Assembly (NCBI GenBank): GCA_025738555.1
Contig: JAOVFP010000020.1
Coordinates: 806,001 to 870,000, forward strand
Length of the DNA: 64,000 bases
Reading direction: 5' to 3'
From: Cyathus striatus
Lineage: Eukaryota > Basidiomycota > Agaricomycetes > Agaricales > Nidulariaceae
Shown: positions 23,633-35,515 of the stretch, one piece after another
Numbering within the stretch: the first letter of the stretch is position 1
How the letters are laid out: each line of letters starts with the position of its first letter
Notes under the pieces: generated by a model
Told to the model about the DNA's origin: nothing
What the model saw: only the letters and a program-made list of their open reading frames with translations
The model's database searches: none
Made by a program: the position numbers and the translations under genes

Positions 23633-23692
23633 GGTGTCACAGTGCGTAACGCCTCCCCGGTTACTTTCGCGAATTGCTCGGAAGACAGCCCC
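23633..23692 (+). repeat. Right arm of a 60-bp inverted repeat
   Basis: Plus-strand partner of 22581-22640, beginning GGTGTCACAGTGCGTAACGC; one mismatch. The distance between arms is 992 bp. No protein is recognisable between them, so if this is an element it is non-autonomous or two solo fragments. Confidence 0.75.
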
Positions 23693-24402
23693 TTGAACAA
23701 GACTGGTGCTCGATCCCGGCTAAGGATGATCAGGGTGATTGAGAGTGATTGGCGAGAGCACAAATTATGTAATCAAAGAGATGCTCTCCATTGGCTCTTC
23801 AGAGCTCTTCCCTGCTCTCCCGCCCAGACTCTGTGTAAGTTGTTTTCTGCTATCCTGTATTAAAAGCCATTCAACTCTAGTCTCTAGAATGATTGAGTAA
23901 CAATATATGATGGTATATGCCATTATCATTCAACGATAGATGGGAACCATTGCTACGCTGACGCTGCAACTCGTATGGCAACCAAGCGACTTGCAAGCGA
24001 TCTTCTGATCCCCGGGACAAATTTACATCCTTTTACATCCCATGTCTGTGTTCGCCAGCCCGGTGTCTCCATATGTCGTGTGTCCCAAGGGCCAAATGCT
24101 GAGACTGCTTTCGGACGTGGCAACCAATACCAAGTTCTTTCCCTCCTTTCTCTATTCCTCCTCCCCCCACCCCCACCCCCTTCCCATTTGTTCTCCACTG
24201 AACTCAAAATAAGTCGAGTTCAGCCCCGTTTTTAACTTTTCTACGCAGCTAGTTCTGCATTCCATTCGTTTACTCCACACTCCTTCAGCGAGCAAGCCTC
24301 GCTCCGGACCCCGAGCTAGTCTCCCCGACGCCTATTCTCCCTCTTGAGCTCCCGAGTGCGATGCGCATTTGCTCAACAGCCAAAACCCAGAGCAAAAACT
24401 AG

Positions 24403-27314
24403 ATGTCCATTCCGCCTCGGCCGCCTCCCTTTTTGACTGATTCGCTTTGCTTTTCCTCTGCTTCCATCCTCCGTTGTTCTCCTCTCAATCAGGTTGAAAA
24501 TGGCGTGTTGATTATCCCCACGGCACTGGAGATCTTATTCACGACTTCACTGCTTTTTATTATCAAAGATGGAGGGTGGTAAGTCTTCCTTTCTCCTTTA
24601 ACAGCCTCGCAGAGTAGCCGAGTTGAAAGATGCGATTGATGCAATGGCAACTCAGGATTATTCGACCTACGCGTTCGGAACGTCTCAGTGTCGATCCTGC
24701 CTCTGGTCCGTTGATGTGAGCATTGCGAGTGCCCTTGCACACAGCATCTCGAGACTCCTTCTCTTCCCCCTCGCTTCTTAGAATACTCATCCTCTAATTT
24801 TAGGTACCATCTCTTCCTCACAATTGAAACATGGTTGTACCTCGTTCTCGCCATGCTCGAGGTCATTTCGCACGTCCTCCCAGCCGCTCGAGATAGCGTG
24901 CAAATTACTAAAGGCTTTGATCTGGCAATTGGTACGTCCTATAGCATTCTTCTCCCCGAGCGTAACTTGACGACGTTTACAGGAATTCTTGCGCCTCTCC
25001 CACTACTCCTCTACATGTCCTTTATTTATCTTTTTGCGCGGCAGGAGCTCATCTATACCCTCCCTCGGCGTTTCCAACGCGTTCTCAACCTCATGCTTCC
25101 CATCTTCATACCAGTGATTACCGTGGTGAATGCGGTCGCGAGTTTTGTCGGGGTGCAAATCCGTGAGCCCCGCTTTTGCACTGCATTTCTAGTCTTTGAA
25201 CTATCTGATGAGCCCACTTAGGAACGGACCCTCGCACCACCAACATACCCCTTATAGGTTTTCCCACTGCCCGCGATTCGACACTTTGGTCTTTTTTTAC
25301 CTCCCTCACTCTTGCAATCTTAACGCTTTTTCAAGCCATCGTATTCCTCATTGGGCTTCACCGCCTACTCAGTATCCTAGTTAGTCAGCGCCGCATCGAG
25401 AACACCTCCCGCGACGCGATACACCTCGTCAAAGGCGTTGGATGGATCAGCGCTGCCATCAAGCTCGGTGTCGTTGAGAGCGTGCTCGGTTTCATGGGGG
25501 GTTCCTTTGGCCTTTTCATGGTTCGGAGGATATTAAGGTTTGCAGCGCGGGTGGCGTGGTGCATTGGCATCGCGAGAGGGGTGGACGAGCTAGAAGACTT
25601 CCGTGCGATACAGAGTGAGATGTCTCGCTCCGCATCGCGTCGTCAGAACGGTAATCTCCGCACTCTTATCTCCAATCCGCGTTTAAGCACCTTCCGTGAA
25701 ATGTCTCCTTCAGCAACAATGTTTCATTCTTCACTGCGCCAGGTTCCTCAGGGGGAGCTTGCTCCTGCACTGAATCAGTTTAGCCGGCTCAGAAATGAGG
25801 TTTATACCAGCGAAATGGCCAACGTCCCAAGACAGCGCGTAACGATTTCATACGACAGTCCAAGGGGAGCCCCAACGCTTCACATGCGTCTTTCGAGTGT
25901 GCAGCTTCCGGATCCTGTGAAGCTTGCAGATAGTATCAAGGCGCGCAACAGAAAGTCCGCCCAGGCGATATGGGTGAATGGTATTCGAGGCTCGCGGTCG
26001 AGTGTGAGTGGCTTTATCCCGCTTGAGCAAGAGAGGGAGAGGATGAGCTCTTTGCAATGGAACGAAAGGGAGAAGGAATATTACAATCCAGAAAAGACTT
26101 CGTCGCAGGAGAAGGCTAGAGAGAAAAGCTGGATTTCACAGTGGACGGAAGGAGAGAAACAATCGAGCTATTTTCCCTCATCACAACAGCCGAGGAACTC
26201 GCTCTTTGTCCCGCAAAAGGAGGAGCGCAACTCGGGTTCCCAGCTCTCATCGGTGTATACACCTTCTGTTTGCGATCCTCCAGAAATTGTCTCGGTATTG
26301 CGGAGGACAGTGTCACGGACTAGAGGAGTAATTGTGCCCGCATCTGCTGTGGCTTCTTCCGTCCTCGACGTATTTGTCACTGCACCTTCCATGCGTTATG
26401 TCTCCGCTATCTCGTCCACTACGGAAGATACTTCGAGGTCCCCCGATACGGTTGACATACTAAGAGAACTTACGCCCCAGTTCCCTCCTACACCTTTGAA
26501 TATGGATGATATTCCACTTCCATCTGCCGCATCAAGCGAAGGCTTTTCTCCCCGCTTAGCAGATCAAGACAAAGGCAAAACTCCTATCCTAGGTGGTCTT
26601 CCCTCACCACCATCCTCCAATTCCTCTACGCCTCGCCTTACCATCTCTAGACCACAACCACTCCGTTCCATGCCCTCGCCAAAGCGTTACAGTGCACCTA
26701 CATCACCTTCACAACCCCGAATATCTCCCAAGCATCGATCTGACGTGTCCCCGGGGATCATAGACTTTGGCATGGCCCTCTCCCAAACTAAGATTCGTGA
26801 ATGGAGGCGCGACGGCCGTAGCGCAGCCATTTTCCCTACTAGCGCAGAGGCAGCCAAAGGTCTACCGCCGCATCTAGAGATAGATGAGAACGTGCAGACA
26901 TCCAGCTCGTTGGCGCAGTCGAATCTAGCCACGGGGAGAGCCACTTTCGCGAGCACCGACGTGCTTGCTGTTCCCTGGCTGCACGACCCTGACCTGGACG
27001 AGGACAAATCTCAGCCTAGAGTCCGCGCAGATTCGAGCACTTCATCTCTTGCCTACCCTATGCGAATTAAGAGCGTCGGTAATGCCCCGCGTAGGGCCAC
27101 GCCTGTACCAGTCAGGACCAGGGTGGCCAAGCGTAGTACGCACCTGGAGCCTTTGATCATCCCTCCCCTTCCCCATGTGGGAAAGACGGAGGTCATCCAG
27201 GAATTCAGTGGGTCATTGGAAGGCGGTGGTGGAAGAGATTCCGAAGTGCTGGGAAATGAGGATGCCCGGATGGTGAAGCAATTAAGAGATGTAAGAGCTT
27301 ACTATTTGAAGTGA
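24403..27314 (+). CDS. Multi-pass membrane protein with long disordered C-terminal tail
   Basis: Four exons (24403-24578, 24804-24931, 24983-25162, 25222-27314) close in frame to 858 aa. The start is MSIPPRPPPFLTDSL. Hydrophobic segments: IIPTALEILFTTSLLFII, FLTIETWLYLVLAMLEVISH, ILAPLPLLLYMSFIYLFA, LMLPIFIPVITVVNAVASFV, FFTSLTLAILTLFQAIVFLI, and a last region VGWISAAIKLGVVESVLGF, so six or seven helices in the first ~300 residues. The remaining ~550 residues are Ser/Pro/Arg-rich and lack hydrophobic stretches, as in a cytoplasmic signalling tail. I do not recognise a named family; topology is compatible with a fungal receptor-like protein, which is inference only. The first intron (24579-24803, 225 nt) is unusually long here, and an alternative acceptor in exon 4 would drop 36 nt in frame. 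Confidence 0.8.
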
Positions 27315-27815
27315 GCTTGGTACGGTTGTTCATCTTTGTTCATGCAGTACTAGAGGATGGTCTAGGAAGGATACTTGTATAATTTCTACTAGCATTTTCA
27401 TTGATTAGTTACTTGTTTGTGATTTCGGTGATTGTACGTGCTTATGTGGTATCTTTATTCTTACGTTCGGAATTCATTTGTATATTGATTTGATGATCCC
27501 TGCTTTGGTTCAATAACAGCACTGTCTGTTTTCAATCTAATTTTTCACAACAATAAGCTTACTGTATTGTTACTGTACTTACTTGTAACTTACTTAATAG
27601 GGCGCGTGAGGTGTGGCAGCACGCGTCTAAGCCTGCCCTAAATTAATCTAATATTAGTATCGTTCAAATCCATCCTGGAGACAAGACTCCAGCTTGTTCA
27701 TTCCTCATAACCCATTGCCCCTTAACAACGTTGACCTGCCAGCAGCCACTTTCTTACTTTCTCTTGACGGAACTACTATACCTCTAAATTACAAAATCAT
27801 ATTTTGTGCTCAAAC
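27315..27815. other. Intergenic spacer before the histone deacetylase gene
   Basis: AT-rich sequence, then the likely promoter and leader of the deacetylase. No other feature seen. Confidence 0.45.
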
Positions 27816-29934
27816 ATGGCTCTCAAAGCCGAAGAGTCCAACTCTGACGAACCCTGTGCGCCCAGATCAAAGGGTAAAATGCCAGCGATAGTGTTCTTTC
27901 AGAATGCCTGCTTCCAGCACAAATACATACGGTCTCGCGATACTTCCAATATTGTAGAACGTCCTGAACGTCTTAGAGCTGTCACGGCCGGTATCTGTGC
28001 TGCCATTGCTAGGCTTGAAGAAGTCTCGCTCGACACTATTTCGAAACGGGAGATAATCAATTCCTACGACCCGGATGTCCTCGTGTCTGCAATGAATCAA
28101 ATGAAAATCGAGTCCGCCAATTCTCCGGTCGTTGTAATTCAAAGCCAGGCAACGGTGAACTTATTGGACAATGCTGCTGTAAAATTTATACATGGTGACA
28201 TAGAAAAAGATGAATATCTCGAAAATCTTATGTCATGGGCAAAAAACAGCAAGGATAAAATTATGAATGAAGGCACAGAAATACCTCGAGAATATAACCA
28301 AGGAGACTTGTACTGTAAGATATTTGATTATTTATGGTTCAAGTGTTAAATGTGGACGTAGTATGTCCGGAATCGATAAATGCTGTCCAAGGAGCTTTGG
28401 GAACCGTTTGTGAAGCAGTGGACAAAGTTATGGCTTCGTCTGGGGACAATGTCGAGAATCCTTCCAAGAGGGCATTTGTCGCCATTCGTCCTCCAGGACA
28501 CCACTGCGGGGAAGATACACCTTCCGGCTTCTGTTTCGTTAACAACGTCGCCGTTGGAGCAGCACATGGTGTGTGATCACCAGTTTATCGGCTTATCTAG
28601 TCGGACTAGTCTCAGTCATCTATTTATAGCTTACCTGAAACATGGAATCGACAGGATTGTCATCTTAGACATCGACCTACATCACGGTTCGTTCGTTGCG
28701 TATGTTAGCATCATCTTTCAGTATTTCACAATACATCAGGAAACGGAACACAGTCTATTGTATGGCAGATAAATGAAGAAACATACCGTCAGGCTCTCGA
28801 GCAAGAAGCAGGAGCTCCTGTCAAAAGAGTTGGACCTCGGGTGTACTATGGCTCTATACATGACATCCTTTCCTATCCATGCGAGGTTTGTACGAAATTT
28901 TAGCCATTATGTAACACTAACTCACTTATATAGGATGGTAAACCTTCTCTTGTACAAGCAGCCTCTACTTCTATTCATGGCTCTCATGGGCAGTACATTG
29001 AAAACATTCATCTTCAAACATACGAATCAGAGGAACAATTTTGGGACGTTTTATACCCCCAATACTACAGCAAGATCATCCACAAGGCGAAGGATTTCCT
29101 TGACAATACCGGAGGTGCAGGAAAGGATGTTATTGTTTTCATCAGGTATGCTACAATTCTGTTTTTCTAGGCACTAGTAAGTTTATCTTCGTAGCTGTGG
29201 TATGGACGCTTGTGAACACGAATATTCGTCGATGTCGCGGCACAATAAAAGGGTTCCTGCGTCCTTCTATTATCGCTTCGCTCGGGATGCAGCAGCGTTT
29301 AGTGATAAGTACGCCCAAGGAAGGGTGGTTAGTGTACTTGAAGGAGGCTATAGCGACCGCGCATTGATGAGTGGAGCTATGGCGCATATATCCGGCCTAT
29401 CAGATGTTTCGCAAGTCGATGAGAATTGGTGGAGTGTTGAAAACCTTGAGAAGGTATATTCCCTATGCCATCATATATAGATTGAAGCTAACTTGTCTAT
29501 TGTCTGTCCAGCTTGAGAATGCAACGAAAAAACGTCGCGGAGGTAGATCTTCCCTCCCAGCGCCAGGGAGTATGGATTCGTGGCTGGAACGTGCAATATC
29601 CATCTTCACTCCATTGGAAGGACCGGCCCCCGCATTCTCCCGCTCAGTTGCGCCTATACCTCGTAGTGATAGGTCACTGAGAGATAGAAGTAAAATCAAA
29701 TCCGCCTCTTCCAGCCCTTCAAGGAAATCAACATCCGCAACGAAAGCAAAGAGAACAGTCCGAGAGGAAAACGCTGGTGGAACTGTGACCGATAGCTTGA
29801 AGGTTCCTCAAGCATATTATGAAAGTGATGGTAGTAGTTTAACCAGTCTCGATTCCGATCATGAACCACCAGTGACGAAGAAGCTGCCTCGGGTGATTTT
29901 GCGCGTTGGAAAACCCCCTGAAGCAACTTCGTAG
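27816..29934 (+). CDS. HOS3: Histone deacetylase, Hos3-like class II
   Basis: Zinc-dependent lysine deacetylase. Seven exons: 27816-28314, 28362-28568, 28630-28686, 28740-28885, 28934-29145, 29195-29453, 29512-29934; 600 aa. Signatures: IRSRDTSNIVERPERLRAV near the N-terminus, catalytic RPPGHHCGEDTPSGFCFVNN, zinc/charge-relay DIDLHHGNGTQ, FISCGMDACEHE, and SVLEGGYSDRALMSGA. The His pair, Asp ligands and late glycine-rich loop are all present, so it should be active. The SxNIVERPERL opening and the C-terminal basic Ser-rich tail (RSKIKSASSSPSRKSTSATK) fit the fungal Hos3/HosB group; this sub-class call is from memory of family features. The intron after exon 3 uses the GTTCGT donor. The gene is convergent with the SAM carrier, with 158 bp between stops. 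Confidence 0.93.
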
Positions 29935-30092
29935 TCTTCGTTCCGCCACACTGTACTTGAAATACCACCCTCCCGATTTCACGATTTTGAGTTCCTCTAT
30001 GTGTTGTTATGTAGGATACCCGCTATTTCTGAATACCCCAATCGCATCTATAGCTATTATGTAAACATGCTGGTATAATAGTATCATCTATT

Positions 30093-31196
30093 CTATATCC
30101 CCATCAAACCATGCACGGTCCACTCGTAAACACCAAGGAACACCGCCCCTCCCGCTGAGATCCACAATGTCCGCGGTACGACACCGGAAAAGAGCGCCTT
30201 CGTTCCTTCCGTGAGGTATATTGTCTTCAATCGACTTGGGAGTGAAGGAAGCTTTTCTTTATTAGGGTCCTGTAATCAAATCTCAGCACCGAATGGTAGA
30301 TTGAAAAAGGGCAGCGCAAACCCGTAGATCCAGCATAACCCGCGTTTTGAGTACGTCTAATGGCGTTGTAAGAGCAGCAGCAATACCACCTGCTATGCTT
30401 CCGCAAATCGCCGCCTCATGGGCATAGAGAGGCTTGCGATTCACTCGTTGTGACCACTGCACTTTCAAGAGCTCGTACAGAGGAAACTGAAGTGAAGTGA
30501 ATGGTATCTAAATATCACAATCAGCATGGCCTGGTTCTTGGACCAAAAAATGCTGGCCATACCTCGCGCATTACCGTCGATCCGAACCCTCTGTAGAACC
30601 CACGTACACCGTCGTTCTGGAGAACCAGCTTTGCGGCTGCCCAAGATGACTTTCCTAATGCGCCATATGTCGACGTTTGTGTTCGAGTCTTGATAACCTC
30701 TGTAGGGACTCGAATCATGCATGCGGTCTAGTTCGACAGCTACATTTACATTGCCTAACCTAGATGCAAGTAACAGACTTACGATCTCGCCCACGGAAGC
30801 TGAGATCATGTGTGTTAAAGGAGCGAGATTCTCAGGTAACGGGAGGTTTTTCTTCATCGTTTCATAGGTAGAAAAGAACGCGGCAGCTATACTTCGTCCA
30901 CACCAATGAGCAATTAGTTGTATTACGCATGTACGCGCTGGACATACCTCCCGGTGCACTCCCGACGAGGACGCTCCCTACACCCTTGTATATCCCTCTA
31001 AATCCACCAGCAGCCGCAAATCCTTGTGCAGACTGAAGACGCGTCTTGATCGTGTCTATCGGAAAAAACAACAAGTCTACAGACGTTCCTGCAGCACCTC
31101 CTGCCTGGAAGATTCAGAAAAAGAGACAATGAAAGCGACTGTTCTGTAGGGGCATACAACGAGTGACTGGACGAAAGTTGGCTTCTGGTCTACCAT
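30093..31196 (-). CDS. PET8: Mitochondrial S-adenosylmethionine carrier (SLC25 family)
   Basis: Inner-membrane antiporter that brings S-adenosylmethionine into mitochondria. Six exons: 31158-31196, 30948-31104, 30783-30886, 30563-30727, 30322-30507, 30093-30269; 275 aa, the usual length. Three carrier repeats with signature motifs: [49 protein letters not shown]-carrier hallmarks are [50 protein letters not shown] and the tail [20 protein letters not shown]. It starts at [12 protein letters not shown], 13 codons before the first intron. Confidence 0.94.
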
Positions 31197-31773
31197 GGTG
31201 ATTAAGGAAAGTTGAGGCAACTGAAGGAGCTTTCTTGAATTTTCAAGGTAAACTGGAGATGTGGAAAGTGTAGGGTGTTGGTGTTGGTATAAGCTGGTAA
31301 ACCAGTCCCAGGTTCACCGCCTCCGTTGTAATGGTCAGTATCAGGAAAAGAATCGGACCTGGCATCCGACGCTGACCCGCGCCGTGTTGAAAACTTGAAA
31401 TCACACGAATCGTCAATGCGTCACAGGCCACAAAAACTGTGTTGAATTACCTATTCCTCATTAAAATTAAAACATATATATGTGCAGTAAAGTATATTAT
31501 GAAACAGTAGGACCGGAGAGCAAGAAAGTTTGTCCTCGAGGCTACTATCTTCCTAGGTATTATTTCACCTTTTCGGAATCGCTAGAGGGCATTGAGAAAG
31601 CGCTATAGTAGTACTTTTATTACGCTCAGATCACGAGCCAGCAACGTTCAAACGCTCATGACTCGTGATTGCAACCTAACTCGTAACGTTAGACCCTCAC
31701 ACTAATCGCCTTTCGCTTTCAGAATTATCCAAATGGTCCATATTAAATATATATACAGTGAAGAGGAAATAAA
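31197..31773. other. Intergenic spacer between SAM carrier and VPS26
   Basis: Upstream region of the carrier and 3' flank of VPS26; AT-rich in its right half. No feature recognised. Confidence 0.45.
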
Positions 31774-33085
31774 TCAGTTCTGATAGATGGACTTGGTGTC
31801 AATACGAAGTTTAGTTGTAAGTTCTTAATACTCACCTCTGGTATCCTGAAAATTGTTATCTCCTAAAGGCAAATCAGTAAGCTTTCTAAAGCAACGCCAG
31901 GGAATTGACATACCTGTTGCTTGAAATAGCGTCTGTTTTCTTCGTCGATAAGTACAAGGTTGAGGTAATACCGCGTGCTGAACTTCTTGTTGACGTCGCG
32001 GAATGTCGGTGTAAGGTCGAAACCGCCAAGGAAGAGGCGGATGGGTATTGTCTCTCCTACGGGTCACCCAGATACGATTAGCTACCTATCCCCATAAGCA
32101 GCTTCGTGCGGCAGGTACGTACCTCTAACAGGAGCACCGTCCATAATTTCAAACTTGGTAATCGTTTCGCTCTCGTTGTATTGATTTGGCGGTGCGCCAG
32201 TAGTTTCTCGCCGGATGATAGAAAGTTCCATGTGTTTGATTTTTATTCGTACAAGAAGGAAATAAATCTTCCCTACGATCACGTCTTTCAAGTGGTACCT
32301 GTGACGCAGTCAGCCGGTGACATGAGCAGAGATGTATGAAGACATCGCATACTTCGATTTGTTGTATTCGAATTCAATGTGCAGACAATCCTCTATACCG
32401 ACCTCCATCTTGATAGAGTTGTTGCTGTCCGGGGGCATACGGAATGAGTGCACCCATATGTCTCGCTCCTTCGACACGTCCGCCATACGACGTGATATGT
32501 GTACCCGTACAAAGTATCTATATTTTATTAACAGAAACAAGTCAGTTGCTCCAGTGTAAAGGTGAAGAAGCAGTTGGCCACGCACCTCAGCTTCACGTTG
32601 ATGCCCTGATAACTTTCGAACTGTTTCTCGACATTTTTGAAGTTAAAGTCGAACGTCTGGGCTTGTCTCATCTCCCCTGGAGCAGCGAGCTCTTGTGATA
32701 GGGACAAGAACTCGTGATGGTGGCCTCTATCATAGAATAGTTCTACACACCACCGTAAGTCACTGAACTACGGGCCAAGTGTAAGGCACTCACCAATACT
32801 ACCAACAAACTCTACCTTAATGCCTTCGTGCGTCAACTTCTTCCCATCTCGTACCCGTATCGATACCTAGAGGCAGTATTTGGATAGCATGGTCAGCCTC
32901 TCAGAATAAGACAATGGCATCTAGCATTGGCAACGAACCTGACCGCCTACGGAGTCACCGTCATAGTAAACAGGACATGCTATGGTCTTGTCCTTGTCGG
33001 TCTTAATATCGACCTGTTTCCTCAACTCCTCGCCGTCTAGCTTAATGTCTACATCGATTGGTGACGCGAAGAAGAATGCGGCCAT
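31774..33085 (-). CDS. VPS26: Retromer subunit Vps26 (arrestin fold)
   Basis: Core subunit of retromer, which returns cargo from endosomes to the Golgi. It starts MAAFFFASPIDVDIKLDGEE; exon 1 is 32939-33085 with a GTTCGT donor. Conserved blocks follow: VRDGKKLTHEGIKVEFVGSI, ELFYDRGHHHEFLSLSQELA, FVRVHISRRMADVSKERDIW, MPPDSNNSIKMEVGIEDCLH, IEFEYNKSKYHLKDVIVGKI, ELSIIRRETTGAPPNQYNES, TITKFEIMDGAPVRGETIPI, LFLGGFDLTPTFRDVNKKFS, and ENRRYFKQQEITIF. The 3' end is the weakest part. After FRIPE there is a good GTGAGT donor; splicing to the AG at about 31780 gives AAC TGA, a stop at 31774. Reading through instead would add about 25 unlikely residues. Confidence 0.93.
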
Positions 33086-33797
33086 TGTGGGTGATGCTAT
33101 GGGCCGCGCAGTTGCACCTGCCAAAGATCGAGTTGGGTGGAAGGTGATTTGCACAGCCACCTAATTGGTCGACTGCGCTCAGCGCCCGACTTGACTCCAT
33201 TTGGCTTCAATGTCAACTTGCTCTCTGATATTCAACTCGGCACTGCTGGCCTCTACCTTCTTTTCTTTGGAGATTATACTCCAGTGTAGAACTTGGCCTC
33301 AAGATAAGCTGAACATGACTGAAAAATTCATATATCTTCCATCTACTTCAAGTTAAGTATTTCTTTTTCTGCTTTACATCTTTATAAATCACTGTAATTA
33401 TCCAACTGTACTTAATATGTGCCGAGTGTTCCAACCTTTTACTCCAGCTAGCAGCGTCTTGCAAGCAAGCGAGTCGGGAATACAAGTCAAAGAGCTGAGC
33501 GAAGACTGCGAAGTACTGACTCGTGCCACAATCAAATGGATGGCATGCTCCGGACATGGCTTCCTTCTCCTAGTTTATCAACGCGAACTCCACAATCGCA
33601 TTTAGAACGAGCAAATATCTCTGAGAATTTACGAATCTGATTTGACCTGGGTTGGGATTGACACGAAATTCCATTGGCTACTTGGTTATATGATAAATTG
33701 GACCTCTTACGGGACTCTTACTGTTCAAGTTTGTATGTAATAATTATCTCCTACTTTGACATATACTTAACACACATTTGATTTGTAGATCTGCCAT

Positions 33798-34236
33798 ATT
33801 GGATACCTTCCCGTAAGGATCTGTTGGAGGTTTTTCCGAATAGATTGCTATAGGTGATTGTGTGCCGAGATTCCGAAGCCCGCTTAACCTCGCTTACCAA
33901 AAATTTCAAATAAGTTGGACTTACAGACGGTCAATAGATTTTGAAGTCTGTAGAGGCCTCAGGACCCCTCTCCAAACTTCAAAAACTCGAATAAACCTCG
34001 CTTAAGCACCCTTGGCAGCCTATATCTTAGATACCATCAGAATATCCCTCCGCAAAAGGATGTAAGGTTTCTTACGACGCGCTGCCGCATACTTACATCA
34101 GCTATCTGTGAGTCGCAAAATCTTTTGGTAACATGGCTTACGGGTATCAGAATTTCTCCCCAATAGAATTTCGAACTCCGTTCTATCCATCTATTATGAT
34201 CTATTCACAATAGATTCTTACGGGAAGGTATCCAAT
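33798..34236. mobile_element. MITE-like sequence with 25-bp terminal inverted repeats
   Basis: ATTGGATACCTTCCCGTAAG starts the left end, and its reverse complement ends the right end at 34236; the 25-bp arms differ at one base. The 439-bp interior is AT-rich and has no coding potential. No clear target-site duplication is visible at the edges, so the exact borders are uncertain. Confidence 0.5.
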
Positions 34237-35182
34237 GATTGCCCTTCCAAACGACCGGAAACATAATAAAGCATTTGTTTACTTCATTTATATTCTGGAA
34301 CCGCTTCAAACCATTCTTATCGGAAAGGACGCATATGTCACATTTGCTGACGGGTTTGGGGATTTGGATGCAGTTGTTGGATTGCATTATGAATGACTGA
34401 CGTTTCCTATTCTTAAGAGTATCGGTAAATGTTCCATGACAATATTTATATGTTGTCGATATAACATTTTCAGTGGTCACCAACCATATAAAGGAGCCTT
34501 TTGGTAACATTAGATACAAAGAGGTGATTGTGTTATTAGAAGCTGACATCTAGATATTGCACATATGAATGATTTTATGCTGAAGGAATTAAGCTTTGGC
34601 GAGATTATAGCAGAAGACTAGCTAATCTTTCTCGCCCCGACCTATGGAATGCGTACTAAACATTTGCCTGTGGAAGTTGGACATTCTGGAGAAACCAAAG
34701 TTCGTATTATTTTATCTCACGCAGGAAAAGCTAAAACAGCATTTGTATATAAGCCAAAAATAAGAGGTTTGGCTCGTTCATTCAGTCTAAAGTTTTTGCT
34801 GTAAGGTCTTAGCACGATTAGATATATTACTGTAAATAGTAAATGCTACAGGTACAGATGGCCTTGAATTTGTTTTAACCCAATCTTACTAGTCCCGCAT
34901 GCCACAAGTATGCCACATTATCATCATAAAATATTACCCAAGATACTGCCAGTCCTGCAAATAATATGGCGCAGGTTTTGCGCAGGTTCTTGATTTATTT
35001 AGACCGGTGTCAATTTAGCATAACTTTTTCTGTTCATCATACATCCCACTGAAAAATGTCCTAGTAGAAGGGACACTAATAAGATTTTCCGATGTATCGT
35101 AAGTACTCCGAGAAGAATTAGAAGTTGACATCTTTCTTAAAGTAAACTACTTAATACGTAAGTTATTCATTTCTATAACTCT

Positions 35183-35235
35183 GGTATTGAATACTTCTTG
35201 GAGCTGATTGGTTCCTCCAAGAAGTATTGAATACC
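35183..35235. repeat. Near-perfect hairpin, 21-bp stem
   Basis: GGTATTGAATACTTCTTGGA(G) at 35183-35203 pairs with 35215-35235 at 20 of 21 positions around an 11-nt loop; pairing may extend a few bases outward. It lies in a gene-free AT-rich region. It could be a folded MITE remnant or a small-RNA precursor. Confidence 0.65.
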
Positions 35236-35515
35236 ATAGAGTGTGTACTTGCATTGACACAGTAGTACCTTGGCTAGCATTGCTCGCCTTGCGGTCCACG
35301 TTTCTGAATTCTTTAGTAAAATTATGCTATCGTACACTACAAATAAAATTACAATGATGTTCAACTTGAAGTCCAAAATACTACAAAATTTGAATCGATT
35401 GCGACATTCCCAGTCTCTATGAAAGCGCTAAAGCCTTCATAAAATGCACACGTCCAAATTCGATGCGCAGATCCCATATTCTCAAATGTTTAAGGAGAAA
35501 GAGAAGAAAATGCGC

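Larger units (their letters stand above)
22325..24402. other. Two-kb intergenic region with an inverted repeat pair
   Basis: No exon chain recognised. It holds two 60-bp inverted copies (22581-22640 and 23633-23692) described separately. AT-rich sequence lies between them, then a CT-rich leader (about 24130-24200, C-runs) leading to the membrane protein gene. Confidence 0.5.
33086..35515. other. AT-rich 2.4-kb intergenic region with repeat structures
   Basis: No gene supported. It contains a MITE-like element (33798-34236) and a strong hairpin (35183-35235), listed separately. A 114-codon open frame at 34205-34549 (-) overlaps the repeat end and has no recognised domain. Confidence 0.5.

Noticed and set aside
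34205..34549. 114-codon open frame (-)
   Set aside because: Overlaps the inverted-repeat end of the MITE-like segment and shows no recognisable protein family.
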